From the IMG/VR virus record IMGVR_UViG_3300034101_005931, positions 1 through 64,000 of that record: DNA of 64,000 nucleotides; one strand, 5' to 3'. Position 1 is the first letter of the stretch. Each line of letters opens with the position of its first letter. This document shows, piece after piece, positions 47,776-55,421 of the stretch. The notes beneath the pieces were generated by a model. The model was not told the DNA's origin. It did no database searches and worked only from the letters and a program-made list of their open reading frames with translations. Source of the DNA: a virus. The translations under genes and the position numbers were made by a program.

Positions 47776-48048
47776 TTAGTTAGATTCGATTATGTTTTTA
47801 TTTGCTGATACTGTAGCTCCTTTCTCAATTTGAGCTAACAGTACATCAAGTCTTTCAGCTAGTGTTAATGCTTTATCGATCTTATAAGCAACTGCAGTAT
47901 TTTGTTCGCCTGCTTCTTTCAAATCAGTTTTAGCATCAGTAAGAGATTGAATAACCTGTGCTGTTGAGACTGATGGTGGTGGTGCGATTTGTTTAGTGGC
48001 ACAACCTGTAACAAATAGCAGACTAGCTACAATAAAATAATGTTTCAT
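47776..48048 (-). CDS. lipoprotein, spanin candidate
   Basis: 90 residues. Signal MKHYFIVASLLFVTGC with lipobox V-T-G-C at residue 16, then a Pro linker and a coiled-coil-like helix (LTDAKTDLKEAGEQ). With the neighbour it may join the membranes at lysis (o-spanin-like). Confidence 0.65.
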   Translation of the reverse strand: MKHYFIVASLLFVTGCATKQIAPPPSVSTAQVIQSLTDAKTDLKEAGEQNTAVAYKIDKALTLAERLDVLLAQIEKGATVSANKNIIESN

Positions 48049-48057
48049 TATTTGTAT

Positions 48058-48216
48058 TTATGAAAGCCGTGGTTGATTTCCACCTGTAGCAGCAGGAAGC
48101 ATAGCTGTATTTGGCATCGATGCAGAGTCCTTTCTTACAGGCGTGAGTGTGCCCAAAATTTCTTGTTTGCGCTTTTTTCTCTTAAGTTTTTTTAAATACT
48201 CTTTGAAAGACTGCAT
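48058..48216 (-). CDS. small basic protein with capsid-targeting-like start
   Basis: 52 residues. MQSFKEYLKKLKRKKRKQ, then NTAMLPAATGG. The M-x-S-F-K-E-Y start resembles the leader of the other candidates. Its ATG overlaps the bS21 stop by 1 nt. Function unknown. Confidence 0.6.
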   Translation of the reverse strand: MQSFKEYLKKLKRKKRKQEILGTLTPVRKDSASMPNTAMLPAATGGNQPRLS

Positions 48217-48395
48217 TATAGATACTTAGATTTTTTATGAAGAGATCTTAGCTTTCTTTTGCGTTTTAGTTGAGAATTTTCAAAAGTACGTCTTCTATAA
48301 ACTTCTTCCATTGTTCCTTCAGTAAACAAGCGCGATTTGAGTCTCTTTAAAGTGTTGTCAATTGGTTCGTTATCTCGAACTCTTATTTCTATCAT
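48216..48395 (-). CDS. rpsU: ribosomal protein bS21
   Basis: 59 residues. Pattern I-x-V-R-x-N-E-P-I-D-x-x-L-K-R-L-K near the start, then EVYRRRTFENSQLKRKRK, the basic helical tail of bS21. In bacteria it sits near the anti-Shine-Dalgarno on the 30S and affects initiation. A phage copy could replace the host one and bias initiation. Overlaps the next small gene by 1 nt. Confidence 0.9.
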   Translation of the reverse strand: MIEIRVRDNEPIDNTLKRLKSRLFTEGTMEEVYRRRTFENSQLKRKRKLRSLHKKSKYL

Positions 48396-48415
48396 AGATT
48401 ATATACTTATACTTT

Positions 48416-48517
48416 TTAAGAATTCTTTTTATCATCTGTAAAGACAATAGAGAAGATAAAGAGACTGATAAACGTCGCGAATAAAGCAGTTAGTAATGCT
48501 GTAATTACTTTTATCAT
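48416..48517 (-). CDS. tiny TM protein
   Basis: 33 residues: hydrophobic helix MIKVITALLTALFATFISLF and a short charged end. Only supported by its frame and hydrophobic pattern. Confidence 0.4.
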   Translation of the reverse strand: MIKVITALLTALFATFISLFIFSIVFTDDKKNS

Positions 48518-48519
48518 AG

Positions 48520-49120
48520 GAAAATTGGGTGTTTTATCGCAAATTGGACCATATCAGTTGCGTCTAACATGGCATCTAACTGACGGATATGCCCATTTAA
48601 GGGTTACATATAACGCATTTGTCAGTTATCAGAACACCTAACCTGTTGTAGTCTGAGTTTTTTAGTCACTATCGGACCATGGCTTTGTTCTTACTCAGCA
48701 TAACCATTTCGCTCTATATTTTGGACCTCTGTTGAGGCTTATTCACAGTGGAACCATCTTAGATATCTCTAAGAAAGGAGGTAGAGTTGCATACCTTGTG
48801 TTAAGGTGATACGTTTTTATCGGGACGTCAAACACCATACCTTACCCGCATGTAGAAGCCAGGGCAAGTCACCCCTGCTTAGCCTAGATACCGACTCAAC
48901 CCTCTCTAGGACTTCTTATATAGATCAGAGCTTATGACGCTGTTATTCTGATCTATGTCTTACAGATCCATCCTCATTTAATGCCGGTGCATGACTATGA
49001 TGCGTTGGCCCGGATGGACTGCAGTTATTATTGAGCTAGGATTTGCCTTCCTTTGAGAGACTTATTTTAACGCATCGTCTTACTCAGTCTCAGCTCAAAA
49101 GGTTGTTAATTTTTCAAAGA
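48520..49120 (-). ncRNA. large structured noncoding RNA candidate (~600 nt)
   Basis: No gene fits here, and G+C is above the flanks. Many nested pairings: AACTGAC/GTCAGTT (48578-48584 with 48621-48627) enclosing ATATG/CATAT and CCC/GGG; CTTAGA/TCTAAG (48758-48773); CAGGG/CCCTG (48860-48877); CCTAGA/TCTAGG (48883-48910); TAGATCAGA/TCTGATCTA (48921-48955); TCCATCC/GGATGGA (48967-49018); TTGAGCT/AGCTCAA (49031-49098); GATGCGTT/AACGCATC (48999-49076), which crosses the last one. A TATAAATA box on the minus strand lies just before it. Size and phage context recall GOLLD/ROOL RNAs; no direct match is claimed. Confidence 0.65.
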
Positions 49121-49131
49121 TCGTTTTTGAT

Positions 49132-49139
49132 TATTTATA
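49132..49139 (-). promoter_or_regulatory. late promoter box before the large RNA
   Basis: TATAAATA on the minus strand, reading toward 48520-49120. Confidence 0.55.
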
Positions 49140-49155
49140 AAGTATATATTCTTTC

Positions 49156-49332
49156 TTAAGGAACTGCAATATTATTTTCTAGGAACGTAACTTTATAGTT
49201 TTGCTCTTCTTTCGGATAACAGTTGCGATATTTTTTAATATATGCTATAACTTCTTCCCATGTATTAAAAGGCGATAACATGACATCATACCAATAACCA
49301 GTAGAGGCAATCATTCTTTCAATTTTATACAT
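49156..49332 (-). CDS. hypothetical protein
   Basis: 58 residues. MYKIERMIASTGYWYDVMLSP... then a helix WEEVIAYIKKYRNCYPKEEQ. Small alpha/beta of unknown role, typical phage accessory gene. Confidence 0.55.
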   Translation of the reverse strand: MYKIERMIASTGYWYDVMLSPFNTWEEVIAYIKKYRNCYPKEEQNYKVTFLENNIAVP

Positions 49333-49335
49333 GTT

Positions 49336-49617
49336 TTACAGTTCAATTGCGTTTTCGTTTTCAAACATGTCACGTTTAAAGTAGTAATCCTCTATTTGCT
49401 GCTCTGTGTAATCGATTTCACGCTCAATATCATCACGAGCATTATCAACAGCTTCACAAATAGGCTCTAAGGTATGACAAATAAACTTAAAATTAGTAAA
49501 ATCACAAGCCCACGATACTTGTTCTTCAATTTTTGTACAGACCTCAAGCGCTTGTTTTAATTCTTTAATTTTTTTATTAGCCTGTATGAGATGGCAAGGA
49601 TCATTATTCGAGGTCAT
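49336..49617 (-). CDS. coiled-coil hypothetical protein
   Basis: 93 residues from ATG 49617 (a frame from 49644 would lie inside the next gene). Long helices (ANKKIKELKQALEVCTKIEE, DDIEREIDYTEQQIEDYYFK). Overlaps the next gene by 14 nt. Unknown role. Confidence 0.6.
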   Translation of the reverse strand: MTSNNDPCHLIQANKKIKELKQALEVCTKIEEQVSWACDFTNFKFICHTLEPICEAVDNARDDIEREIDYTEQQIEDYYFKRDMFENENAIEL

Positions 49618-49828
49618 CGTCTTCTTGGATACTGCCGGGTTCATATACGTAGGTAATACCGGTACGCTTTAGACCTTCTATCCGATCATAAAGACCCATC
49701 GCGACATCCCGGTCTTCACGCATTAAATGTATTAAACATTCTTTAGCGCGCTCTGTAATACCAGGACCAGAACTTTCAGTTGTTTCAATAATATACTGCT
49801 TTACGATTTCTACTGCTGTTTTATTCAT
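49604..49828 (-). CDS. hypothetical protein
   Basis: 74 residues, helical and acidic at the end (GSIQEDDDLE). No domain. Part of the packed minus-strand run of small genes. Confidence 0.55.
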   Translation of the reverse strand: MNKTAVEIVKQYIIETTESSGPGITERAKECLIHLMREDRDVAMGLYDRIEGLKRTGITYVYEPGSIQEDDDLE

Positions 49829-49829
49829 A

Positions 49830-49943
49830 TTAATTTTTAATAAAGCTAATAATAAGGCTAGCTACACCAAACCAAAAAACAACTGTTATAAGTGAGATAA
49901 CAAGCCATGCTGCAAACCGAATAACTCTATCTTTTGTTGACAT
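49830..49943 (-). CDS. tiny single-TM protein
   Basis: 37 residues: basic start (STKDRVIRFAAW) then a hydrophobic helix LVISLITVVFWFGVASLII. Supported by a well-placed sigma70 promoter. Confidence 0.6.
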   Translation of the reverse strand: MSTKDRVIRFAAWLVISLITVVFWFGVASLIISFIKN

Positions 49944-49949
49944 AAATCT

Positions 49950-49977
49950 ATAATATATTATTCTGCAAGAACGTCAA
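49950..49977 (-). promoter_or_regulatory. sigma70-type promoter for 49943
   Basis: TTGACG, 16-nt spacer, TATTAT, 6 nt to ATG 49943. The -35 lies in the 3' end of the next gene. Confidence 0.7.
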
Positions 49978-50107
49978 GCATTTCCTGCTCGAGCTCACGC
50001 TCTGTTTTCAGCCTGTATTGCCCAGGTCTTACTTCTTTTACAATTCCTTCAGCAATCATGTATTGCAATGTCTGCTGAACCGCTTCCCTTTTTTCTTGTT
50101 GTGTCAT
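49958..50107 (-). CDS. small winged-helix-like protein
   Basis: 49 residues: QQEKREAVQQTLQYMIAEGIVKEVRPGQYRLK reads as helix-helix-wing, followed by an acidic helix. Regulator candidate only. Confidence 0.5.
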   Translation of the reverse strand: MTQQEKREAVQQTLQYMIAEGIVKEVRPGQYRLKTERELEQEMLDVLAE

Positions 50108-50108
50108 A

Positions 50109-50291
50109 TTAAAGCTTATGTGCTACGTAGCGATCAATTTGCTTAAAACACAGCAATTGATCAACCCACGTGCATTCTGTAAACCATACAATATTGTACC
50201 CTAATAGGGTCGGTGTATGTTTTTGCCTAGGCAAAACATTCTCTAGCCAAATAATTATTGATTCGATAACGAACAATAAGAAGTTTTTCAT
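50109..50291 (-). CDS. hypothetical protein with N-terminal hydrophobic helix
   Basis: 60 residues. MKNFLLFVIESIIIWLENV then a Trp/Cys-containing polar part. Own sigma70 promoter 11 nt upstream. No family known. Confidence 0.55.
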   Translation of the reverse strand: MKNFLLFVIESIIIWLENVLPRQKHTPTLLGYNIVWFTECTWVDQLLCFKQIDRYVAHKL

Positions 50292-50302
50292 ATTACTCTT
50301 TT

Positions 50303-50330
50303 AGTATATAGTATTTGAAAGGAACGTCAA
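50303..50330 (-). promoter_or_regulatory. sigma70-type promoter for 50291
   Basis: TTGACG, 16-nt spacer, TATACT on the minus strand, with a GTTCCT word in the spacer; 11 nt to the ATG. Confidence 0.65.
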
Positions 50331-50331
50331 G

Positions 50332-51507
50332 TTAACAAAATCCCATTCGCTTTTCTTGGACTAATTCCTTCGACAAAATAACGTCGTCTGAATCAGTATT
50401 GAATATCTCGGCCAAAGTCATTGGCTCAGTTGCTTTGTATTTGATTTTATTAGCGTCGAGTATTTTCTGACAATGTTCAATAGGGAGTTTATCGAATTTA
50501 TACTCACCTTTAATTCGACCTTTGCGTAGTAAGGCCTTATCAATATCTTGTCTCGGGCTATTATAAGTAGCGATAATAGAAATATTGAATACATTACCCA
50601 TAATACCATCAGTTAAATTTAAAATTGACGAAACCAATGAAGATGATGACCCTCCATCACGAGCTAATAACGCTTTTTCTGCATCTTCAATTACAAGAAT
50701 GCTGTGTTTCTTTTTAAGAAGAATAGGTAAGAAAGAAGGATCACTTAATGCTTCAATTAATGCGACAGGTAGATAAATTAGATCTCTGTCTGTTTGCGAG
50801 GCGAGATATTTAATATATGTTGTTTTACCTGTACCAGGTTCACCGTGTAGAAGATAAAGCCCAGCTTCATTGAGTTTGAGACTTTCAATCATCCTATCAT
50901 GAAAGTGTTTAAAGTTTTCAGGGTAATAATCATCTACTGAAAACCCTTCTGGCACCTCTGTCTCAAATGGCTCAAAACGAACACCACCGTGGTCATCCCT
51001 AAATATGGCGTAGATAGTATTTTCTAGTTGCTCTTCAAATAAGAAAGTCTCGAAATCACTTAAAGGGGGTACTGTACCTGGCTTAAAGTAAATATCAATA
51101 GTATAAAGCTTTGGCTTTTTATCCTGTTTTTTGGAGCGTTTACGTGATGACTCGCAATCGAATCTAATGATACTTTCCTTGTAGAGGAAGCCTCCCTTGT
51201 AGTCACTGTTATCTTCTTCAAAGAAGTCAATATCATATGGATCGTAGATTGTTGTACCGGATTTTTTATTAGGTATAGTTGTTACTTCGGAGATAACTTT
51301 TCCATTTTTGCGAAGAAAATTAATTAACTCCTCTGTAAATGTTTTTCTAACATGAATAACACTCGGAATACATTTAAACAGATCGTTGAAAATGATCGCT
51401 GTTGGTACAAGATCAGGTGTATGCGAAGGCTCATAATACTCTCTGCCTGGGGTTGTAATAAAAACATCACCTTGACCGAAATTTTGCGGTATAGGTAATT
51501 TACTCAT
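50332..51507 (-). CDS. BCS1-like AAA ATPase
   Basis: 391 residues from ATG 51507 (a start at 51561 lies inside the upstream gene). N-terminal ~200 residues unrecognised; AAA core: Walker A GEPGTGKTT at 222-230, Walker B ILVIEDAE at 270-277, sensor-type IATYNSPRQDIDKALLRKGRI, as in BCS1 and phage relatives. Remodels a protein, substrate unknown. Starts 8 nt into the end of the coiled-coil gene. Confidence 0.82.
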   Translation of the reverse strand: MSKLPIPQNFGQGDVFITTPGREYYEPSHTPDLVPTAIIFNDLFKCIPSVIHVRKTFTEELINFLRKNGKVISEVTTIPNKKSGTTIYDPYDIDFFEEDNSDYKGGFLYKESIIRFDCESSRKRSKKQDKKPKLYTIDIYFKPGTVPPLSDFETFLFEEQLENTIYAIFRDDHGGVRFEPFETEVPEGFSVDDYYPENFKHFHDRMIESLKLNEAGLYLLHGEPGTGKTTYIKYLASQTDRDLIYLPVALIEALSDPSFLPILLKKKHSILVIEDAEKALLARDGGSSSSLVSSILNLTDGIMGNVFNISIIATYNSPRQDIDKALLRKGRIKGEYKFDKLPIEHCQKILDANKIKYKATEPMTLAEIFNTDSDDVILSKELVQEKRMGFC

Positions 51508-51715
51508 ACTGGGATTCAATAATTTCTTTTTCTTTCCAGATTTTTCTTGTGATGACTTCATGTTCGTTTTCTAATTCTGCAAGTTTTTGATTATAAAATT
51601 CTACAGATAATTTATCGATAGCACTTAATAAAAGCTCTCCATATTTTATAGACTCGTTGTGAATTTTATCAAGTTGCTTATTTAACCATACTAACGTATC
51701 TATGTGTAGGTTCAT
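51500..51715 (-). CDS. coiled-coil hypothetical protein
   Basis: 71 residues, almost all helix (LNKQLDKIHNESIKYGELL, KLAELENEHEVITRKIWKEKE). Overlaps the AAA gene, so it may be its partner. Confidence 0.6.
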   Translation of the reverse strand: MNLHIDTLVWLNKQLDKIHNESIKYGELLLSAIDKLSVEFYNQKLAELENEHEVITRKIWKEKEIIESQYE

Positions 51716-51751
51716 TGTCTGGATAGTAATGTGATATTTTTAAAATGCAAG

Positions 51752-51823
51752 CATCCTCGACGGGATTCGAACCCGTGATAGCTCCGTGAAAGGGAGCTGT
51801 GATAACCGCTTCACTACGAGGAC
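51752..51823 (-). tRNA. tRNA-Glu (TTC)
   Basis: Acceptor GTCCTCG/CGAGGAT, anticodon stem GCTCC/GGAGC with loop CTTTCAC, canonical T-loop. Confidence 0.92.
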
Positions 51824-51830
51824 ATATAAA

Positions 51831-51998
51831 TTATTTAACTTCTGATACTTTTAAAATTCTAAATTTGACTTTAAGACCATGCTCTTGATATGATTTAACC
51901 TCTCTTCTTGCATCTTCAAGAGAGCTATAATCTGTAAAAGTGTGACGTATCCATCTTTTACAGCCTGGTTGGTAATATTCTATAATGTAATGTGTCAT
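51831..51998 (-). CDS. hypothetical protein between tRNAs
   Basis: 55 residues. MTHYIIEYYQPGCKRWIRHT..., SLEDARREVKSYQEHGLKVKF: small alpha/beta, basic. No domain recognised. Confidence 0.55.
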   Translation of the reverse strand: MTHYIIEYYQPGCKRWIRHTFTDYSSLEDARREVKSYQEHGLKVKFRILKVSEVK

Positions 51999-52012
51999 AA
52001 TATCATTTATGG

Positions 52013-52084
52013 TACCTCGAGTAGGAATCGAACCTACATTAAGGGTTTAGAAGACCCCTGTCCTATCCGTTGAACGATCGAGGC
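52013..52084 (-). tRNA. tRNA-Arg (TCT)
   Basis: Acceptor GCCTCGA/TCGAGGT, anticodon loop CTTCTAA, canonical T-loop; CCA encoded. Confidence 0.92.
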
Positions 52085-52085
52085 A

Positions 52086-52499
52086 TTAATTTTTTTCCCA
52101 AAGACCGTTAGCTAAGTACTTAACCTTTTGTATATAGTTATAGTTTGAGGGTGCACCCGCTGACCAGTCTTCAGGTCCTAGTAAGCATAATATAAGTATA
52201 TTCTTTTCTGTATTTTGTGCAAGCCAATAAACATTGTCGGGAACTAATTCAAAATTGTATTCGGCTGAATAAATTTTTTGTGTAAGCTCAATTCTTTCTT
52301 TAATTTGTAGCGCTTGTTGTTGGATAACATCTGCAATTTGTTTTAAGTTATCAAATTCATGCTGTGCTTGTTTTATGGCTAAATTATACTGTTGATCCTT
52401 TTTATCCTTTACCTCGATTAAATCGAACTTCGGTGCACCGCGATCTAATGCATAAAGAGCGCTAGCTTTTTTATAAGGATCGAATTCGGTTATTTGCAT
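52086..52499 (-). CDS. DUF2452 protein
   Basis: 137 residues. Central helix AIKQAQHEFDNLKQIADVIQQQALQIKERIELTQKIYSAEYNFE and a C-terminal YWLAQNT...LLGPEDW motif fit DUF2452, common in T4-like phages; role unknown. One nt from the tRNA-Arg 5' end. Confidence 0.75.
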   Translation of the reverse strand: MQITEFDPYKKASALYALDRGAPKFDLIEVKDKKDQQYNLAIKQAQHEFDNLKQIADVIQQQALQIKERIELTQKIYSAEYNFELVPDNVYWLAQNTEKNILILCLLGPEDWSAGAPSNYNYIQKVKYLANGLWEKN

Positions 52500-52506
52500 A
52501 TGATGG

Positions 52507-52578
52507 CTCCTAGGGCTGGATTCGAACCAGCAACCGATCGGTTAACAGCCGATTGCTCTACCGTTGAGCTACCTAGGA
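52507..52578 (-). tRNA. tRNA-Asn (GTT)
   Basis: Acceptor TCCTAGG both ways (CCTAGGA), anticodon loop CTGTTAA, canonical T-loop; CCA encoded at 52504-52506. Confidence 0.92.
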
Positions 52579-52588
52579 TTTTAAAATG

Positions 52589-52661
52589 TGGCCCCGGTAG
52601 GATTCGAACCTACAACCAAGCGATTATGAGCCGCACGCTCTAACCATTGAGCTACAAGGCC
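52589..52661 (-). tRNA. tRNA-Ile2 (CAT, lysidine type)
   Basis: Acceptor GGCCTTG/CGGGGCC, anticodon loop CTCATAA in GCGG/TCGC, body very like bacterial ileX (TAGCTCAATGGTTAGAGC and TCGCTTGGTTG). C34 is expected to become lysidine by host TilS to read AUA. Confidence 0.82.
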
Positions 52662-52699
52662 TTTATATGTAGATAAGTATATATGAATGTTTTTTATAT

Positions 52700-54151
52700 T
52701 CAAGAAAATATTTTAACACCATACATTTTTTCCCACTCACCTACATCGTTTAAATCATTAATAATTGGTTGGCCCTTTATATTTAGACTGGTGTTCAGTA
52801 ACATAGGACAACCTGTTTTGTTGTACCATTTTTCTAATAAATCTCTCAGCAAAGAACCGTCTTTTCCAACAGTCTGAACTCTACTTGAATAATCGTAATG
52901 TACAATAGCGGGATACAAATGCGGCTGCAAGCACTGATATGTAAATTGCATATAGGGTGAATTTCTTTCTTTAGGGATTGTAAAATAATTACTAGCATGC
53001 TCTTCTAATATAACAGGTGCAAAAGGTCTAAATTTTTCTCTATGCTTTATGTCGTTTACTCGATCCTTTGTACTATTACCTCTTGGGTCTGCAATTAAGC
53101 TTCTATTACCTAATGAGCGAGGGCCGAATTCTGCTTTACCGCGCGCTATACCACATACCCCATAATTTAAAAGATGATTAACTATTATATCATTTGATAT
53201 TGTTTCTACTATATTATGACCTAAAAACGGCCCGGGCCAGTGAATATGTTCCTTATGGTGTGCAAGAAACGAACCAATCGCTGATCCGCTATCACCCGGT
53301 GCTGGTATAATCCAAACATTTTTAAAATAATTATAAGCCAGGTTATTAGCTACACAATTGAGAGCACAGCCTCCTACTAATACTAAATTTTTACTATTTG
53401 TAAGCTCAGTACATTTTTTTAAAATACAATTAAAAAGCTTTTGATAAACATGTTGTGTTGCGGCCGCAATATCATATATATCTTGTTGTGTTGTTAAATC
53501 GGGCCTCCACTGCAAACACCCACGATGCAGATTTTTTTTAATAGATATATTTTTTAAATCAATAAAGTCTGTTATAATATCTTTCGTTAAACGCTTAGGA
53601 TTACCCAAAGCGCTCATTCCCATTAAAATATATTCTTCTTCATTTGGCTTGAGACCGCACCGTTGTGTCATTGCTGAGTACCAAAGACCAATGCTATTTG
53701 GGTATCTTAAGCTATACACCTTTTTAAGATCTTTATGATGAGCTCTCCATATCGAAAGTGTTTCAAATTCACCAATTGCATCGATAACTAAAATACATGC
53801 GTCATCAAAATGTGAGGTAAAATAACCAGCTGATGCGTGACACAAGTGATGGTTTGATGTTTTTATATTACATTTAATATCGTATTTGTTTAAGTACTGT
53901 TTTACTGAAAAATATTTTAAATATTGTCCAGAATATATTTGACGAATAAACTTTAACAAAGGATATTCATACCAATACGCTGTACTAGGCATGCCGTATG
54001 ATAGTGCTTCATGCACTAAATGTATATTTAAATCAGGGTCATTTTTTATCTTACTATATCTTTCAGACTCTGATGCAAAAACTAGCTCTTTGTTTTTAAA
54101 GACCGCTAGAGCTGCATTATGGCTACCAGCTGATATGCCCCATTCGATCAT
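52700..54151 (-). CDS. carbamoyltransferase (NodU/TobZ family)
   Basis: 483 residues. Kae1-like ATPase half with HHLCHASAGYF, then EEYILMGMSALG, LVGGCALNCVAN, GPRSLGNRS and NTSLNIKGQPI, the family landmarks. Makes carbamoyladenylate and transfers a carbamoyl group, often to a sugar. T4-like cyanophages carry it, with a likely role in glycan or DNA modification. Ends at a tRNA side; overlaps the tiny frame at 54148. Confidence 0.87.
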   Translation of the reverse strand: MIEWGISAGSHNAALAVFKNKELVFASESERYSKIKNDPDLNIHLVHEALSYGMPSTAYWYEYPLLKFIRQIYSGQYLKYFSVKQYLNKYDIKCNIKTSNHHLCHASAGYFTSHFDDACILVIDAIGEFETLSIWRAHHKDLKKVYSLRYPNSIGLWYSAMTQRCGLKPNEEEYILMGMSALGNPKRLTKDIITDFIDLKNISIKKNLHRGCLQWRPDLTTQQDIYDIAAATQHVYQKLFNCILKKCTELTNSKNLVLVGGCALNCVANNLAYNYFKNVWIIPAPGDSGSAIGSFLAHHKEHIHWPGPFLGHNIVETISNDIIVNHLLNYGVCGIARGKAEFGPRSLGNRSLIADPRGNSTKDRVNDIKHREKFRPFAPVILEEHASNYFTIPKERNSPYMQFTYQCLQPHLYPAIVHYDYSSRVQTVGKDGSLLRDLLEKWYNKTGCPMLLNTSLNIKGQPIINDLNDVGEWEKMYGVKIFS

Positions 54152-54252
54152 TTGTATATAAAAGGATCAAGCTTACGATAATGTTTCATTCTTCTCTTGT
54201 GTTCGAAGTAATTTACAATTTTATTCCAAAGAGTTGAGATTCTTGTCAGCAT
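54148..54252 (-). CDS. small basic protein frame between hydrolase and carbamoyltransferase
   Basis: 34 residues from ATG 54252 inside the 3' end of the SGNH gene, another frame, to TGA touching the carbamoyltransferase ATG. Basic (YFEHKRRMKHYRK). Coupled position is the only support. Confidence 0.4.
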   Translation of the reverse strand: MLTRISTLWNKIVNYFEHKRRMKHYRKLDPFIYK

Positions 54253-54979
54253 TTATATATTTAACAAGATTTTTTGCTAGTTCAATATGAGCCTCTTGTA
54301 CAGGGTGACCATAATCATGTAGATCGAATTTAGCAGCAGTGTACCAGAGCTGAAAACACCTTTTACCGTCAAAGTCATAAACCTTCATAGCAGGCATTTT
54401 TTTCTGTAATTCAAAAATATTTTTAGATTTGAGTAATGGTATATGAATTACGTTAAGAGAAAAATGTTTTACTATACACTCAACAGCCAGGGCTATATCA
54501 GCTGTGTTGTCATATTCATGTGCAAAGTGTTTTAAAAAAAGGTCACTGAGAAAGTTTTTTTCGCGTACACTTTTTCCTGACGTACAGCCGTGCCATGCGT
54601 TTGCTATGCTACCAACCTGCACAAAATCAGTATCGTCTTTAATTAACTCGTTTCCCTTTAGAGGATAAAAAAATTCTTTGCGAATATGTGAAGTATAACC
54701 AAAAAGTATTAAGGGGTCAGTAAACCTATCGATATTTTTAATTAACAGTCTCAAGCTTCTTTCATTACTACCACCGCTCATTGCGAAATTGTAGCAAGGT
54801 ACTTTTAATTCGTCTGCAATTAAAGCAGGAAACGCTAGTGGCTTTGTGTAGCTGTCCATTTCTGTGATGGATAGCTTACCGTCTTCAAGCAACTTCTTAT
54901 ATTCTTGCCACTTACCGTCAAGCTCTGTCCCTGACATGAAGCTGTCTCCAAAAGCAACAATACAAGAATATTTTTTCAT
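54221..54979 (-). CDS. SGNH/GDSL hydrolase
   Basis: 252 residues. Block I FGDSFMSG at 10-17, AMSGGSNERS near 66, and DLHDYGHPVQEAH near 220 with the catalytic D and H. Removes acyl groups from a glycan or lipid. With the carbamoyltransferase it forms a sugar-modifying pair. Confidence 0.8.
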   Translation of the reverse strand: MKKYSCIVAFGDSFMSGTELDGKWQEYKKLLEDGKLSITEMDSYTKPLAFPALIADELKVPCYNFAMSGGSNERSLRLLIKNIDRFTDPLILFGYTSHIRKEFFYPLKGNELIKDDTDFVQVGSIANAWHGCTSGKSVREKNFLSDLFLKHFAHEYDNTADIALAVECIVKHFSLNVIHIPLLKSKNIFELQKKMPAMKVYDFDGKRCFQLWYTAAKFDLHDYGHPVQEAHIELAKNLVKYINADKNLNSLE

Positions 54980-54987
54980 TTAAATGG

Positions 54988-55079
54988 TACTCCGGGTGGG
55001 ACTCGAACCCACATTGCGCCCCCGTCGCGGGACTATCAGGTGTATAAGACCTGCGTGTTAACCATTACACTACCGGAGC
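54988..55079 (-). tRNA. tRNA-Ile (TAT) with a long variable arm
   Basis: 92 nt. Acceptor GCTCCGG/CCGGAGT, D-stem GTGT/ACAC, anticodon stem CAGGT/ACCTG with loop CTTATAC, a 24-nt variable arm, T-stem GTGGG/CCCAC, discriminator A, CCA encoded. Anticodon TAT with a class II arm is unusual. Confidence 0.82.
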
Positions 55080-55249
55080 ATTAAATTATATTTATCAAAA
55101 ATTAATGCAGGAAGATATTTTTGATCTACAATAATTCTAAGTTCATCAATTTGTGTTTGTAGAGTTTTAATCTCTCTAGATTGAAGTACAAATACAACAA
55201 CGAGCATACACAACACAAAGGCATACATAATATCTAAATCAAATTTCAT
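55070..55249 (-). CDS. small TM plus coiled-coil protein
   Basis: 59 residues from ATG 55249 (a longer frame from 55345 overlaps the next gene). Hydrophobic helix (MYAFVLCMLVVVFVL) then SREIKTLQTQIDELRIIV. The last codons and stop lie inside the 5' end of tRNA-Ile, so tRNA processing cuts this mRNA. Confidence 0.6.
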   Translation of the reverse strand: MKFDLDIMYAFVLCMLVVVFVLQSREIKTLQTQIDELRIIVDQKYLPALIFDKYNLMLR

Positions 55250-55250
55250 A

Positions 55251-55421
55251 TTAATATTTTTTAGCATCTCGCTTTCCTTTATCATAAGCTTTTCTCGCGG
55301 AAGTTCCAGCTTTATGTGGGCATTTAAAACGCTTATTAAAAGCATTATTGTATCCAGAGGTATAGCACATTATGTAAACCATTTCAGACATACCTAGTTT
55401 TTCCCAATGTTCTTTTCTCAT
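55251..55421 (-). CDS. small basic conserved protein
   Basis: 56 residues. MRKEHWEKLGMSEMVYIM, then YNNAFNKRFKCPHKAGTSARKAYDKGKRD, a pattern seen in phage small proteins. ATGA overlap with the next gene's stop shows coupling. Confidence 0.6.
   Translation of the reverse strand: MRKEHWEKLGMSEMVYIMCYTSGYNNAFNKRFKCPHKAGTSARKAYDKGKRDAKKY

Noticed and set aside
48520-49120. Group I intron
   Set aside because: No interrupted gene on either side and no recognisable core (P7 type) words; treated as an unclassified structured RNA.
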